64,000 nucleotides of DNA, from positions 3,286,001 to 3,350,000 of the forward strand of contig NZ_CP133020.1 of the NCBI RefSeq assembly GCF_030866825.1, given 5' to 3'. Below are positions 1 to 8,531 of the stretch, piece after piece. Within the stretch, counting starts at the first letter, position 1. Each line of letters opens with the position of its first letter. The stretch comes from Rathayibacter sp. SW19 (GTDB lineage: Bacteria; Actinomycetota; Actinomycetes; Actinomycetales; Microbacteriaceae). The translations under genes and the position numbers were made by a program. The notes beneath the pieces are model-generated. The model was not told the DNA's origin and made no database searches. It saw only the letters and a list, made by a program, of their open reading frames with translations.

Positions 1-58
1 GCCACGATGCCGTCGCCTCCTCTGTTGCGTACAGAAGAAGCGATTACAGAGGAAGACC

Positions 59-1186
59 ATGTCCCCAACTGTTTCCAATATGCCCGGCACAGCCGGTGCG
101 ACGGCCATCATCTATTGCGAGGGGCTGTTCGGTCGCCCCGATGGCAAGACCGCTAATGGTCTCGTCAGATACTCCGAGCGCTACGAGATCCTCAGCGTCA
201 TCGACAGCAGCCAGGCCGGGGCGGATGCCGGCGCGATCCTCGACGGCGTCGCAAACGGCATCCCGGTTCTGGCGAACCTGGCAGAGGCCATCGGCCACGC
301 CGGTCAGGTGCCCGATTACCTCATCTGCGGCCTGGCGCCTGCCAGCGGAATGCTCTCGCAGGCACAACGTGCCGTGCTTCTCGACGGGATCGCCCGCGGC
401 ATGCACATCGTGAACGGGCTGCACGAGTTTCTGAACGACGACGCCGAATTCGTCGCAGCAAGCCTCCTGTCCGGCGTGACCATCATCGACATCCGTCGAC
501 CGAAGGAGAAGAAGGACCTCCGCGTTTTCTCTGGTCGGATCTTCGACGTGACCTGCCCGCGCATCGCTGTTCTGGGCACGGACGGTTCCATCGGCAAGCG
601 CACCACCGCCACCCTGCTGGTGCAAGCGCTCACCGCACGCGGCATCAAAGCGGTCATGGTGGGCACTGGCCAGACGGCTCTGATCCAGGGCGGCAAGTAC
701 GGCGTGGCGCTCGACGCAGTCGTGCCCCAGTTCTGTTCAGGCGAAATGGAAGCCCAAGTTGTGGCCGCGTTTGAATCTGAAGACCCCGATGTCATCGTGA
801 TCGAAGGGCAGGGCGCACTCAGTCACCCGGCCTACCTGACCTCCGCATACATCCTGCGTGGTAGCCGACCGGCTGGTGTCATCGTGCAGCACGCGCCGAA
901 GCGGGGGTTCCTCGACGACTTTCCCACGATGCCGATGCCGAGTCTGGCCAGCGAGATCGCACTCATCGAGACGTTCGCAGACACTCAGGTCATCGGCATC
1001 ACCATCAATCACGAACACATGGCACCCGACGAGATCGGTACGACCATCGACGAGCTCGAACTTGAATTCGGCCTGCCTGCGACCGACCCGTTGACTCGTC
1101 CGCTGGACGCCCTCGCGGACATCGTGTTGCTGTCCTTTCCCGAGTTGGAACAACGTGCGCAGGTTACCCTTGGATCGAGGTCATAG
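59..1186 (+). CDS. DUF1611 family protein (DgcN-like, P-loop)
   Basis: A 375-residue DUF1611-family protein. An N-terminal Rossmann-like part (about residues 15-165) is followed by a P-loop domain with the motif GTDGSIGKRT near residue 180, and then by a conserved VIVIEGQGALSHPAY stretch. Characterised relatives (DgcN) act as D-glutamate N-acetyltransferases in D-glutamate catabolism, usually beside the enolase-superfamily gene dgcA. That partner could lie upstream of the window, but the 58 bases visible do not show it. The ATG at 59 follows GAGGAAG at good spacing. Family assignment is firm; the reaction is inferred from the family. Confidence 0.8.
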   Translation: MSPTVSNMPGTAGATAIIYCEGLFGRPDGKTANGLVRYSERYEILSVIDSSQAGADAGAILDGVANGIPVLANLAEAIGHAGQVPDYLICGLAPASGMLSQAQRAVLLDGIARGMHIVNGLHEFLNDDAEFVAASLLSGVTIIDIRRPKEKKDLRVFSGRIFDVTCPRIAVLGTDGSIGKRTTATLLVQALTARGIKAVMVGTGQTALIQGGKYGVALDAVVPQFCSGEMEAQVVAAFESEDPDVIVIEGQGALSHPAYLTSAYILRGSRPAGVIVQHAPKRGFLDDFPTMPMPSLASEIALIETFADTQVIGITINHEHMAPDEIGTTIDELELEFGLPATDPLTRPLDALADIVLLSFPELEQRAQVTLGSRS

Positions 1187-1263
1187 CCGGGCACGTAGAC
1201 TCGATAGCGCGATCACCCGAACGGTGCACTGAGTACCGTGCCCGAGCTGCGAGGGAGGCATCC

Positions 1264-2529
1264 GTGACTAGTGCCACGTCGACCGAGATCTCGTCACGTG
1301 CGGACTCAGCGGTGCGCGCGGGCGTGCCGCCTCTGGTGGCCCCTGGGCCAGCGTTGTCCGCAGCCCGGATGGCGCGCTTCAGTCGGCAGCTGCTGTTGCC
1401 TGGCTTCGGCGAACTGGCGCAGCGCAGACTGCAGGCTGCCCGTGTTCTCGTCGTCGGCGCCGGCGGGCTCGGCAGCGCCGCCGTGCCCTACCTGGCCGGC
1501 GCAGGAGTCGGCACCATCGGCATTGCCGATCCAGATGTTGTCGAATTGTCCAATCTGCACCGCCAGACCGCGCACTCGATGTCCGATATCGGTCGGCGCA
1601 AGGTCGATTCGCTGGCCGACACGATCGCATCGATCGATCCGGAGATCACCGTCGTGCGGCATCCGGTTCGACTGAATTCCGGCAACATCCTGGGCATCCT
1701 CGCCGACTACGACCTGATCGTGGACGGCAGCGACAATTTCCCGACACGTTATCTGACGAACGACGCGGCTACCCTCGCGGGGAAACCGCTCGTGTGGGGC
1801 GCAATTCTGCGCTACAGCGGGCAGGCGAGCGTGGCCTGGGCCGCGTACGGGCCCACCTACCGCGACTTGTTCCCGACACCGCCCGCTGCCGACGAAGTGC
1901 TGTCCTGCGAACTCGGCGGAGTGCTGCCGGGCGTCTGCGCCGCGATCGGCGCGATTCTGGCGACCGAAGTCGTCAAGGTGATCACCGGCACCGGCGAGCC
2001 GCTGATTGGCCGCGTCACCACGTTCGACGCTCTGACCGGCCGCTATCGCGAGATCTCCTATCGCGCGATTCCGGATGCTGCGCCCGTCACGACGCTGATC
2101 GACTACGAGCAATTCTGCGGTGTGAGCCCGGCGCCGGCAGCTGCCACCGATACACCGGCCGTCGCCCCGGCCGCCACGGCCGCCTCAATGGCCGCCGCGG
2201 CCGAGAAGCTTCCAACAGCGATCGGCCCTGGACAGCTCGCCGAACTGCTCCAGGCAGGCACAGCCGTTCAGCTGATCGATGTGCGCGAGCCGATCGAAGC
2301 GCAGATCTCCCGGATCCCGAACGACGAACTGATCCCGCTCGGCGACCTCCTCGCGCGCTCCGGCTCCGTGCGCTCTGACATCCCTGTCGTGTTCTACTGT
2401 CACGTTGGGCCGCGGTCACTGCAGGCCGTGCGCATGATGCGCAGCCTCGGCCACGACAATGTCTCCTATCTGGCCGGTGGGGTCAATGCGTATGCGATTC
2501 TCGACCCGAGCGTTGGCTCGCGGTACTGA
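1264..2529 (+). CDS. moeZ: MoeZ: adenylyltransferase/sulfurtransferase (MoeB + rhodanese)
   Basis: A 421-residue two-domain protein that adenylates the C-terminal glycine of ubiquitin-like sulfur carriers such as MoaD and then thiocarboxylates it. The ThiF/MoeB domain shows the nucleotide-binding GAGGLGS (65-71) and the DPDVVELSNLHRQ motif. The rhodanese domain (from about 315) carries its active-site Cys379 in CHVGPRS. The CxxC zinc pair of classical MoeB is replaced (TYRDLFP), as also occurs in mycobacterial MoeZ. The GTG start follows GGGAGG. It lies just upstream of moaE, in keeping with a role in molybdopterin synthesis. The substrate MoaD is encoded at 56860-57105, in the second Moco block. 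Confidence 0.93.
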   Translation: MTSATSTEISSRADSAVRAGVPPLVAPGPALSAARMARFSRQLLLPGFGELAQRRLQAARVLVVGAGGLGSAAVPYLAGAGVGTIGIADPDVVELSNLHRQTAHSMSDIGRRKVDSLADTIASIDPEITVVRHPVRLNSGNILGILADYDLIVDGSDNFPTRYLTNDAATLAGKPLVWGAILRYSGQASVAWAAYGPTYRDLFPTPPAADEVLSCELGGVLPGVCAAIGAILATEVVKVITGTGEPLIGRVTTFDALTGRYREISYRAIPDAAPVTTLIDYEQFCGVSPAPAAATDTPAVAPAATAASMAAAAEKLPTAIGPGQLAELLQAGTAVQLIDVREPIEAQISRIPNDELIPLGDLLARSGSVRSDIPVVFYCHVGPRSLQAVRMMRSLGHDNVSYLAGGVNAYAILDPSVGSRY

Positions 2530-2567
2530 CGCCGCTTCTGGATGCGGCGCGCTAGAGTCGAAAAACA

Positions 2568-2987
2568 ATGACTGATTCGTCTCCGCTTGCGCTGATCACC
2601 ACTGGGCCCATCGACGAGGCCGCCATCCGAGCCGCCGTTGAGGCCCCGGACTGCGGCGCCGTCGTGCTGTTCTGCGGGGTCGTACGCAACCACGACGTCG
2701 GCCGGTCGGTGCTCGCCCTCGATTACCAGGCGCATCCGGACGCGCAGCGATTCCTCGCCGACTGCTGCACCCGCATCGCCGAAGAGACCGGGCGCGCGGT
2801 CTCGGCTGCCCACCGGGTCGGCAGCTTGACGATCGGGGATGTGGCGCTCTACGCCGCGGCGTCTGCACCGCACCGCGCCGAAGCGTTCGATGCGTGCGAG
2901 CGACTCGTCGAACTGATCAAGCACACCGTGCCGATCTGGAAACGCCAACGGTTCACCGACGGCACCTCGGAATGGGTCGGACTGTAA
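2568..2987 (+). CDS. moaE: MoaE: molybdopterin synthase catalytic subunit
   Basis: A 139-residue MoaE, the large subunit of molybdopterin synthase, which inserts two sulfurs from MoaD thiocarboxylate into cyclic pyranopterin monophosphate. Family features include GAVVLFCGVVRNHD near residue 30, the AHRVGSLTIGDVALY segment, and a C-terminal catalytic lysine region (HTVPIWKRQRF). Length is normal for the family. It starts 38 nt after moeZ. No Shine-Dalgarno is obvious; a TAGAGT hexamer about 10 nt before the ATG could be the -10 of a short-leader transcript. It converges on moaA, with 23 nt between them. Confidence 0.95.
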   Translation: MTDSSPLALITTGPIDEAAIRAAVEAPDCGAVVLFCGVVRNHDVGRSVLALDYQAHPDAQRFLADCCTRIAEETGRAVSAAHRVGSLTIGDVALYAAASAPHRAEAFDACERLVELIKHTVPIWKRQRFTDGTSEWVGL

Positions 2988-3010
2988 CTCAGCGCCAATA
3001 GTTCAGCGAA

Positions 3011-4048
3011 TCAGCCGCCGATGTAGGACATCTCGATCTTCTTGCGCCGTGCCCGCAACCCGGGCGTGAGTGAACTACGCAACTCGGAATAGCGGTCGGT
3101 GCGATTCGACCAGAGGATGGCAATCGCATCGGAAAGCTCCTGATCGGTGCAGCCGCCGCGCATCAGTTCGCGCAGGTCGTGCCCGCTCGAGGCGAACAGG
3201 CAGGTGTACACCTTGCCTTCCGTTGAAATCCTCGCCCGATTGCAGGTGGAACAGAACGGATGCGAAACACTCGAGATCACGCCGATCTCGCCACCGCCGT
3301 CGCGATAGCGCCAGCGCGCCGCAGTCTCGCCCTCGTAGGTCGGATCGATCGGTTCGAGCGGCAGTTCTGCATTGATCCGACTGATGATCTCATCGGAGTG
3401 CACCACCTCGCGCAGTTGCCAACCGTTGGTGGTGCCGACATCCATGTACTCGATGAAGCGCAGCACATACGGTGTGCCCTTGAAGTGCCGGGCCATTGAC
3501 AGAATGTCCTGGTCGTTTTGGCCCTTTTTCACGACCATGTTGATCTTGATCGGGCCGAGCCCGACATCGTGCGCGACCTCGAGGCCGTGCAGAATCTTCT
3601 CGAGCGGAAAATTGACGTCGTTCATGCGGCGGAACGTCGCGTCGTCAAGCGAGTCGACGGAGACGGTGATGCGTTGCAGCCCGGCATCCTTCAGCGACTG
3701 CGCCTTGACGGCGAGCGCGGACCCGTTCGTCGTCAGTGCGATGTCGAGCGGATGCCCGTCAAGCGTGCGCAGTTCACTGAGCATGCCGACGAGCTCTTCA
3801 AGATTCTTGCGCAGCAACGGCTCACCGCCGGTCAGCCGCACCTTGTGCACACCGTGGCCCATGGCAACCCGCACGATGCGGGTAATCTCCTCGAACGTCA
3901 GCAATTCTTCGCGCGGCATGAATGCGTAATCGCGCCCGAAGATCTCCTTCGGCATGCAGTACACGCAACGGAAGTTGCACCGGTCGGTTACCGAGATCCG
4001 CAGATCGCGCAACGGCCGGCCCAAACGGTCCACAAGCGTGCCGGTCAT
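3011..4048 (-). CDS. moaA: MoaA: GTP 3',8-cyclase (radical SAM)
   Basis: A 345-residue radical SAM enzyme that catalyses the first step of molybdenum-cofactor synthesis, GTP to 3',8-cyclo-7,8-dihydro-GTP, with MoaC (51822-52328) completing cPMP. The N-terminal [4Fe-4S] cysteines are C24, C28 and C31 in CNFRCVYC. The second cluster motif is near the C-terminus (FCSTCNRARIS followed by YTCLF). The KVRLTGGEPLLR segment is the usual GGEP motif of SAM binding. The protein ends in the family's GG-type tail (SYIGG). The ATG start gives the normal length. It is probably co-transcribed with the upstream molybdoenzyme gene, 54 nt away on the same strand. Confidence 0.96.
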   Translation of the reverse strand: MTGTLVDRLGRPLRDLRISVTDRCNFRCVYCMPKEIFGRDYAFMPREELLTFEEITRIVRVAMGHGVHKVRLTGGEPLLRKNLEELVGMLSELRTLDGHPLDIALTTNGSALAVKAQSLKDAGLQRITVSVDSLDDATFRRMNDVNFPLEKILHGLEVAHDVGLGPIKINMVVKKGQNDQDILSMARHFKGTPYVLRFIEYMDVGTTNGWQLREVVHSDEIISRINAELPLEPIDPTYEGETAARWRYRDGGGEIGVISSVSHPFCSTCNRARISTEGKVYTCLFASSGHDLRELMRGGCTDQELSDAIAILWSNRTDRYSELRSSLTPGLRARRKKIEMSYIGG

Positions 4049-4102
4049 GACATGTGCCTCGTGTTTCTCTCTGTCCGGGTCAATCAGAATGCGGTCGGGC
4101 GC

Positions 4103-5908
4103 CTAGATGGATTGGCGATACCCGAAGAATTCGTGGTCTTGGTTGTATCCACCGTAACCCCCGCCGACCTCCGAGTAGTGCTCGACGAACTCGATGCCCT
4201 TGATCCACTTGACCATCTTGAAGCCGAGCTGCACTTCGTTGCGCAGGCGCAATGGTGCGCCGTGCCCGAACGAGAGCGGTTCGCCGTTCATGTCGAACGC
4301 CAGCATTGTCAGCTGGTAGCTCATCTGCTCGATCGGGTGCGCGTCGTAGTAGATGCCCTTGTCCGGCCCGTCGCCGAACGAGTAGAACACCACCCACTTC
4401 GCGTTCGCCGACGGTTTCACCAGGTCGAGGATCGACTGCATCGACACTCCACCCCACTTGGCAACGCCTGACCAACCCTGAATGCAGAAGTGCTGCGTGA
4501 TCTGCTCATGGAACGCCATGCCGCGTAGCTGTTGCAGGTCGAGTTCGACCGGGTTGTCGACAAGACCGTTGATGACCAGTTTGTAGTCGACGAAGTCGTT
4601 CTCGCGCAGCGACTTGTACTCCGCCGAATCGGGGTAGTGGCCGTTGTGCCACAGGTAGGGCGAGATGTCCTTCTCGGTGTATTGCCCCGGTTTCGAGTCG
4701 ACGTGCTCGAACAGACGCTGTGCCGGTCCGATCAGGGCGTAGCCGATGCTCTGCACCTTGCGCGGGTAACGCAGGGTGAGCGGGGTCGCAGCCACCCAGC
4801 CGACGATGATCACGACCATCGACGCTGCGAAGATCCAGAACCCGACCCAGGATTGGTCGTTGCGGCTCGCGTACATGTGGTTCAGATTCTGCAGGGCCCC
4901 GGTGGTCAGCACGAGCGTGACGTGCACGACGATGAAGATCAGGAACCAACACAGCACGAGAAAGTGCAGGGATCGCGCGGTCTGGATGCTGAACACCGAG
5001 CTGATCTTGCGGAACCGCGTCGACAGCGCAGGTGACATGCCGAGCCCGGTGATCAGCGCGAGCGGCGCAGCGATGAACACCGTGACGAAGTAGGCGATCA
5101 ACTGCAGGCTGTTGTAGTTGGTCCATCCTGTCTCCAAGGGCCAGTCCAAGGAAAGGTACTGGATGGCGACCGAGATCGCGTTCGGGATGACGTCCCAGTG
5201 CAACGGAACCAAACGCATCCACTGCCCGGTGGTGAACAGCAGGATGAAGAAGATGATGCCGTTGGCCAGCCACAGGGTGTCGATGCCGAGGTGCCACCAG
5301 CGCGCCAGGCCGATCGAGTGCCGAAGGCCGGGCAGGCCGACCTGTTGCGGCAGGCTGATCGAGTCTTTCTTCGCCGTCCAGAGCGGGTCGGTCGGCACCG
5401 GTCGTTGCACGCGGAACCAGTCCTTGCCCGGAGTCGAATGCCGCGTCCAGTACAGGCGCGGGTGGTCTGTGAGGATCTGCACTCCGGAACGGATGATGAA
5501 GATCATGAAGAACATGTTCAGGAAGTGCTGCCAGCCCAGCCACGCCGGGAAGCCGACCGGAGCATCCGCGGGTAGCTCTGACGTGCCCGGGTACTGTTTC
5601 ATGAACGCTTCGACACCGGGCAACTCCCTGATGCCCTTCGCGACCGCGATGCCGATGATCAGCAGAACGAGGCCGATCGGGATCAGCCAGAGCAGATTGA
5701 ACCACTTGCTTCGACCGACGCGCAGTCGCGGAGCAATGCCTCGATCCTGGGAAATAGATCCGGCGAATGTCTCCGGATTGATTACATCTTCGCCCTCTGT
5801 CAACTCGTGACGGAAGCTCCGCGGTGAACGCGACCGCGGGTTACGCGGGGCGTCGGCGGGGAGGGGGGCAGGGCGGTCGGGGGTAACCGATTCTGAAGCG
5901 GTGTCCAT
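4103..5908 (-). CDS. Cytochrome b561-like / sulfite oxidase-type molybdopterin oxidoreductase fusion
   Basis: A 601-residue membrane molybdoenzyme. Residues 1-65 are a polar, Pro/Arg-rich cytoplasmic segment. About residues 70-385 hold several hydrophobic helices with scattered His (WQHFLNMFF, ARWWHLGID, LHFLVLCW) resembling a b561/di-haem cytochrome module. From about 400 the chain continues as an oxidoreductase molybdopterin-binding domain of the SUOX/YedY superfamily, with the putative Mo-ligand Cys475 in HFCIQGWSGVAKWGGV. No Tat signal is seen, so the membrane part presumably anchors the Mo domain. The electron donor/acceptor cannot be read from sequence. Surrounding moaA, modABC and moeZ fit its cofactor need. 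Confidence 0.85.
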   Translation of the reverse strand: MDTASESVTPDRPAPLPADAPRNPRSRSPRSFRHELTEGEDVINPETFAGSISQDRGIAPRLRVGRSKWFNLLWLIPIGLVLLIIGIAVAKGIRELPGVEAFMKQYPGTSELPADAPVGFPAWLGWQHFLNMFFMIFIIRSGVQILTDHPRLYWTRHSTPGKDWFRVQRPVPTDPLWTAKKDSISLPQQVGLPGLRHSIGLARWWHLGIDTLWLANGIIFFILLFTTGQWMRLVPLHWDVIPNAISVAIQYLSLDWPLETGWTNYNSLQLIAYFVTVFIAAPLALITGLGMSPALSTRFRKISSVFSIQTARSLHFLVLCWFLIFIVVHVTLVLTTGALQNLNHMYASRNDQSWVGFWIFAASMVVIIVGWVAATPLTLRYPRKVQSIGYALIGPAQRLFEHVDSKPGQYTEKDISPYLWHNGHYPDSAEYKSLRENDFVDYKLVINGLVDNPVELDLQQLRGMAFHEQITQHFCIQGWSGVAKWGGVSMQSILDLVKPSANAKWVVFYSFGDGPDKGIYYDAHPIEQMSYQLTMLAFDMNGEPLSFGHGAPLRLRNEVQLGFKMVKWIKGIEFVEHYSEVGGGYGGYNQDHEFFGYRQSI

Positions 5909-5945
5909 GGTTTGAGCATAGCCAGCGCGAGGTCAATTCTGGTAG

Positions 5946-5971
5946 TTTTAGAGCAGACAATTCCTCTAAAA
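5946..5971. promoter_or_regulatory. Inverted repeat upstream of the osmC-like gene
   Basis: TTTTAGAG at 5946-5953 is exactly complementary to CTCTAAAA at 5964-5971, with a 10-nt spacer. It sits in the divergent gap between the molybdoenzyme gene and the OsmC gene, 13 nt before the OsmC ATG. An AT-rich palindrome here could be an operator, for instance for a redox-sensing repressor of the peroxiredoxin, or part of the core promoter. There is no U-tract to make it a terminator. The role is inferred only. Confidence 0.4.
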
Positions 5972-5984
5972 GAAAGTGGGCGTT

Positions 5985-6428
5985 ATGAGCATCGCAGCAC
6001 GCACGGCTGAAACCGTCTGGACCGGGTCTCTCGCCGCCGGAAGCGGCGTCATTACCGGCGCAACGGGGGGCCTCGGCGAGTTGCCGGTCACCTGGGTTGC
6101 GCGCACGGAGCAACCAGGCGGCAAGACCTCCCCGGAGGAGCTCGCGGCCGCGGCCCACTCGTCCTGCTACTCGATGGCGCTGTCTCTGACACTCGGCGAG
6201 CACAAGCTCACGCCGACGAAGCTGACCGTATCCTCGACGGTTACGCTCGATGCCGTCGATGGCGTTCCGACCATCGTTTCGTCTAACATCACCGTCGCGG
6301 CGGTCGTGCCGGGGGTGGACGACGCGACGTTCCAATCGATCGTGGCCGAGGCATCCGCTCTCTGCCCGATCTCACGCCTGTTCGCGGGCACCGCGATCAG
6401 CGTGACAGCGAGCCTCGCGGCCAACTGA
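5985..6428 (+). CDS. OsmC family peroxiredoxin
   Basis: A 147-residue OsmC/Ohr-superfamily thiol peroxidase acting on organic or inorganic hydroperoxides. The two catalytic cysteines are visible, the first in AAAHSSCYSMALS (about residue 55) and the second in ASALCPISRLF (near 128), matching the OsmC subgroup. A GTG nine bases upstream would add three residues. The ATG at 5985 is preferred because the purine-rich AAAAGAAAG lies just upstream and MSIAARTAE matches OsmC N-termini. It is a monocistronic gene followed by a strong bidirectional hairpin. Confidence 0.88.
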   Translation: MSIAARTAETVWTGSLAAGSGVITGATGGLGELPVTWVARTEQPGGKTSPEELAAAAHSSCYSMALSLTLGEHKLTPTKLTVSSTVTLDAVDGVPTIVSSNITVAAVVPGVDDATFQSIVAEASALCPISRLFAGTAISVTASLAAN

Positions 6429-6463
6429 CAGCGCAACAAGCGCGGCCTGACGGTTCGCAACCG

Positions 6464-6509
6464 CCGCCATACGACTCCGCTCGCCCCCCTTCGACGAGTC
6501 GTATGGCGG
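6464..6509. terminator. Bidirectional hairpin terminator between osmC and modC
   Basis: A perfect 14-bp inverted repeat, CCGCCATACGACTC (6464-6477) with GAGTCGTATGGCGG (6496-6509) and an 18-nt loop, lies between the convergent ends of the OsmC gene (6428) and modC (6517). There is no U-tract, as is common in actinomycetes. Position and symmetry argue for bidirectional termination. Confidence 0.75.
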
Positions 6510-6516
6510 CCTGAGC

Positions 6517-7713
6517 TCAGCTGCGGGTTGCGTGTATGTCGGGCCCGATCGGGCGGATGTTCACGGCGTCCGGATCGATCGACGCGTTCAGTCGCACGCC
6601 GGCACTCAATTCGAGCGCCACGGCGCTCGCCGGTGACAGCTCGACGATCAGGTCGGGATCCTCGACCAACCGAACGCGCACGCCGGCCGCCGCCGGCTCG
6701 AGCCCAGCAATCGTGACGATGAGTTGATTGGGCTGTTGATCGGCGAGGCCTGTGCCGGAAGTTGGAAGGGCCGCGGCGCGCACGCGCATGGCGGACGGAG
6801 CGAACACGGCCGACACCGGATCGCCCGCCGCAATGGGGCCGTCTGCAATCAGTTGCCCCCGCAGGACGCTGCCGTCTGGGCGGCGCACCCCGTCGGCACC
6901 GTCCGAGACGCCGGTGACCAGATTGACCCCGGCGAGCGCCGCGATGAACTGGTTCTTCGGGTGCCCGAGAACGCGAGACTTCGGCCCGTCGTCGATGATG
7001 CGGCCGTCGTGCAGTATTGCGCAGCGGTCGGCCAGAACGATGGCGTCGAGCACATCGTGGGTGACGAGAATCGTCGTGGTGCCCGATGCCCGCAATCGCT
7101 CGGCGAGCAGCCGCCGCACGTGGGCCGCGGTTTGCACGTCAAGTGCCGCGAGCGGCTCGTCCAGAAGCAGAACATCAGGGCGGGCTGCCAGAGCACGCGC
7201 GATCGCCACGCGCTGCTGTTGGCCGCCGGAGAGCGCGGCCGGTTTGCGGGTTCCGAACTCGGCGAGGTCGACCGCGGCGAGCCACTCCGCGGCATCTCGT
7301 AGCGCCTCGTGGCGTGGCATGCCCTGCACACGCCGCCCGAATGCCACGTTCTCCAGAGCGCTGAGGTGCGGAAACAGTAGCGGCTCTTGGCTGAGCAGCC
7401 CGATCCTGCGCCGCTCCGGCGGTACGGCAACGCGGCGAATCGATGCCGCGCTGTCTGCGTGAGCTCGGTCGGTCGTCGTCCTTCTCGTGACCGTTCGCCC
7501 GGCGACGGTGACCGTGCCAGAGGCTGGCGCGATCAGTCCGCTCAGCGCGGCGAGCAAAGTGGATTTGCCGGCACCGTTCGGGCCGAGCAGCGCCACGATC
7601 TCGCCATCGGCGACGGTCAGCGCAACGTCAAGTGTGAAGCTGCCGCGGGTGACGACGATGTCGGTCTGTAGTGCGGGCGCGCGTTGCTCTGCGAGCGCGG
7701 TCCCGATGCTCAT
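6517..7713 (-). CDS. modC: ModC: molybdate ABC transporter ATP-binding protein
   Basis: A 398-residue ABC ATPase energising molybdate import. Walker A is GPNGAGKST at residues 44-52. The signature is LSGGQQQR (about 160), followed by the Walker B segment DVLLLDEP and the H-loop in ILVTHD. The extended C-terminal region (about 265-395, with repeated beta-like AGVRVRLVEDPDLIVEL features) corresponds to the Mop/TOBE regulatory domain that distinguishes ModC from amino-acid importers. Its first four bases overlap the end of modB, a translational coupling typical of modABC operons. Confidence 0.92.
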   Translation of the reverse strand: MSIGTALAEQRAPALQTDIVVTRGSFTLDVALTVADGEIVALLGPNGAGKSTLLAALSGLIAPASGTVTVAGRTVTRRTTTDRAHADSAASIRRVAVPPERRRIGLLSQEPLLFPHLSALENVAFGRRVQGMPRHEALRDAAEWLAAVDLAEFGTRKPAALSGGQQQRVAIARALAARPDVLLLDEPLAALDVQTAAHVRRLLAERLRASGTTTILVTHDVLDAIVLADRCAILHDGRIIDDGPKSRVLGHPKNQFIAALAGVNLVTGVSDGADGVRRPDGSVLRGQLIADGPIAAGDPVSAVFAPSAMRVRAAALPTSGTGLADQQPNQLIVTIAGLEPAAAGVRVRLVEDPDLIVELSPASAVALELSAGVRLNASIDPDAVNIRPIGPDIHATRS

Positions 7714-8501
7714 CGCGGCACATCCGCTCTCCAGCTGCGCATCACGAGCAGGATCACGATCGCCACGACGACGAGCAGCAGGGACAGAGCGATCGCGGAG
7801 TCTTGGCTCACGCCGGCTCCGTTGAACGCGGTGTAGATCGCAAGCGGCATGGTGCGCGTCACACCCTCGGCGTTGCCGGCGAACAGTGCGGTCGCGCCGA
7901 ACTCGCCGAGAGCGCGTGCGAAGCAGAGCACGGTTCCGGCGATCAGTCCGGGGGCGACCAGCGGCAGCGTGATGCGCCGAAAGGTGATCCAGCGCCCAGC
8001 CCCGAGGGTCGCGGCGACCGCCTCGTACCGCGTACCGGCCGTTCGAAGTGCGCCCTCCACCGAGATCACGAGGAACGGCAGTGCGACGAATGACTGTGCG
8101 ATCACCACGGCAGCGGTCGTGAACGGGATGCGGATGCCAAAGCCCTCCAGCGATGCCCCGATCAACCCGGTGCGACCCAGCAGGTAGAGCAATGCGATGC
8201 CGCCGACGAGCGGCGGTAGCACCAAGGGCAACGTCGTCAGTGCGCGCAACACGCCGGCCACTCGAGTGCGGCTGCGGGCGATGACGAGCGCGAGCGGAAC
8301 TCCGATCACAAAACAGATGATCGTCGCGATGGTCGCGGTGCGCAGCGACAGCGACAGCGCGTCACGCGCAGCCGGGGATGTGATCGCCTGCGGCACCGTC
8401 GCCCAGTCGAGCCGGAACAGCAACCCGATGATCGGCAGGATCAGCAGCGTCAGACCGATAATGGCCGGTATGTACAGGAGCCGGGGAACTCTGCCCGTCA
8501 C
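7710..8501 (-). CDS. modB: ModB: molybdate ABC transporter permease
   Basis: A 263-residue integral membrane permease with about five or six hydrophobic segments, starting YIPAIIGLTLLILPIIGLL. The conserved EAA-type loop (about residues 150-200, RYEAVAATLGAGRWITFRRITLP) docks onto the ATPase. Length and order (modA-modB-modC) match molybdate importers. It lies 30 nt downstream of modA and overlaps modC by 4 nt, so the three are one transcription unit on the minus strand. Confidence 0.92.
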   Translation of the reverse strand: MTGRVPRLLYIPAIIGLTLLILPIIGLLFRLDWATVPQAITSPAARDALSLSLRTATIATIICFVIGVPLALVIARSRTRVAGVLRALTTLPLVLPPLVGGIALLYLLGRTGLIGASLEGFGIRIPFTTAAVVIAQSFVALPFLVISVEGALRTAGTRYEAVAATLGAGRWITFRRITLPLVAPGLIAGTVLCFARALGEFGATALFAGNAEGVTRTMPLAIYTAFNGAGVSQDSAIALSLLLVVVAIVILLVMRSWRADVPR

Positions 8502-8531
8502 GATTGCGCGCCTCTCATGCGCGCACGCTCG

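Noticed and set aside
4506..5705. 399-residue minus-strand frame inside the molybdoenzyme gene
   Set aside because: It is the alternative frame of the cytochrome b/Mo fusion gene, Arg/His/Pro-rich and without domains; GC-rich DNA gives long shadow frames.
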